From: Citreimonas salinaria
Lineage (GTDB): Bacteria; Pseudomonadota; Alphaproteobacteria; Rhodobacterales; Rhodobacteraceae
Direction of reading: 5' to 3'
Assembly (NCBI RefSeq): GCF_900107235.1
Contig: NZ_FNPF01000005.1
Location: forward strand, 1-64,000
DNA length: 64,000 nucleotides
The translations under genes and the position numbers were made by a program. The notes beneath the pieces are model-generated. The model had not been told where the DNA came from. It did no database searches and was given only the letters and a program-made list of their open reading frames with translations. Below are positions 63,632 to 64,000 of this stretch, in pieces. Numbering within the stretch: position 1 is the first letter of the stretch; every line of letters begins with the position of its first letter.

Positions 63632-64000
63632 ATGCTCTACCCCACCGCTCAGGCCTGGCGCGACGCGCCCAGCAAGCGCGTCGTCCTGTTCGCCATGTCG
63701 GGACTGGGCAAGACGCACGTATCCTCCATGCTACGTGCCAGCGGCGACTGGTTCCACTACTCGATCGATTACCGCATCGGCACCCGCTACATGGGCGAAT
63801 ACATCGTCGACAACGCCAAGCGCGAGGCGATGAAGGTGCCCTTCCTGCGCGACCTGCTGATGACGGATTCGATCTACATCGGATCGAATCTCAGCTTCGA
63901 GAACCTCAAGCCGGTTTCGGCCTATCTCGGCAAACCGGGCGATCCGGCGAAGGGCGGCATGCCAATCGCCGAGTATCGCCGCCGGCAGGAGCAGTTCCGC
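63632..64000 (+). CDS. ATPase, N-terminal part (runs off the window)
   Basis: At least 123 codons with no stop before the window edge. The ATG at 63632 begins MLYPTAQAWRDAPSKRVVLF, and a Walker A motif AMSGLGKTHVS follows near residue 22. KREAMKVPFLRDLLMTDSIY and NLSFENLKPVSAYLGKPGDP look conserved and family-specific. It resembles a Rhodobacterales single-domain ATPase of unknown role. It is truncated only by the window. Confidence 0.7.
   Translation, partial: MLYPTAQAWRDAPSKRVVLFAMSGLGKTHVSSMLRASGDWFHYSIDYRIGTRYMGEYIVDNAKREAMKVPFLRDLLMTDSIYIGSNLSFENLKPVSAYLGKPGDPAKGGMPIAEYRRRQEQFR

Overview
The window is GC-rich chromosomal DNA of an alphaproteobacterium, most likely in the order Rhodobacterales. 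The supporting signs are a two-piece (circularly permuted) tmRNA, the rpsB-tsf pair, an alphaproteobacterial SspB adaptor, a class II DAHP synthase, a PstA with a long N-terminal extension, a CtrA-type box and a DUF1194 protein. The genus cannot be fixed from the sequence alone.

Region 1 (1 to about 18,785) is an integrated genomic island that continues past the left edge of the window. Its right end is a tRNA-Asn gene (18786-18860, minus), with a 766-aa tyrosine integrase next to the tRNA 3' end. From left to right the island carries four parts. (a) A tightly overlapping plus-strand operon resembling a type III restriction-modification system: the nuclease-bearing C-terminal part of a restriction subunit without its helicase part, a DUF4268-type predicted nuclease, a 1012-aa adenine methyltransferase, a small unknown protein, and a UvrD-like helicase with a RelE/ParE-like N-terminus. 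(b) A module with a cysteine-rich ATPase/helicase and a small partner on the minus strand, divergent from a double-HTH regulator followed by two adjacent tyrosine recombinases. (c) Three small unknown genes ending in an overlapping RNA 2'-phosphotransferase (KptA). (d) The island integrase, preceded by four helically phased TGTGCAC repeats. No conjugation or replication genes are visible.

Region 2 (18.9-64 kb) is ordinary core chromosome. It holds an MBL-fold hydrolase, an EnvZ-type kinase, an entericidin-like lipoprotein, a YejA-like binding protein, a candidate sRNA, 3-hydroxybutyrate dehydrogenase, rpsB-tsf, glutaryl-CoA dehydrogenase with a divergent LysR regulator, psuK-psuG and a DUF502 protein. 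A long minus-strand run follows: yicC, gmk, gamma carbonic anhydrase, a Cys/Met-metabolism PLP enzyme, phoR, pstSCAB, phoU, phoB, with a clear Pho box before pstS. Next come a PAS-domain gene behind a CtrA box, class II DAHP synthase, a GlxA-type regulator and a branched-chain amino-acid type ABC transporter that has a small coupled ORF between its two ATPase genes. The right part has an XRE-cupin regulator, a FrnE-like DsbA protein, an MFS exporter, a membrane-embedded chemoreceptor with a small upstream partner, tex, small envelope genes, ssrA (tmRNA), a DUF1194 protein, sspB, fumC and the start of an ATPase gene that runs off the right edge.

Functional links: ssrA and sspB, whose products act together in SsrA-tag delivery to ClpXP, lie about 0.9 kb apart. 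The pho-pst genes form a complete phosphate-sensing and uptake unit. The left 18 kb looks like a composite of defence and mobility genes acquired at a tRNA. No CRISPR array, rRNA gene or recognisable insertion-sequence transposase was seen.
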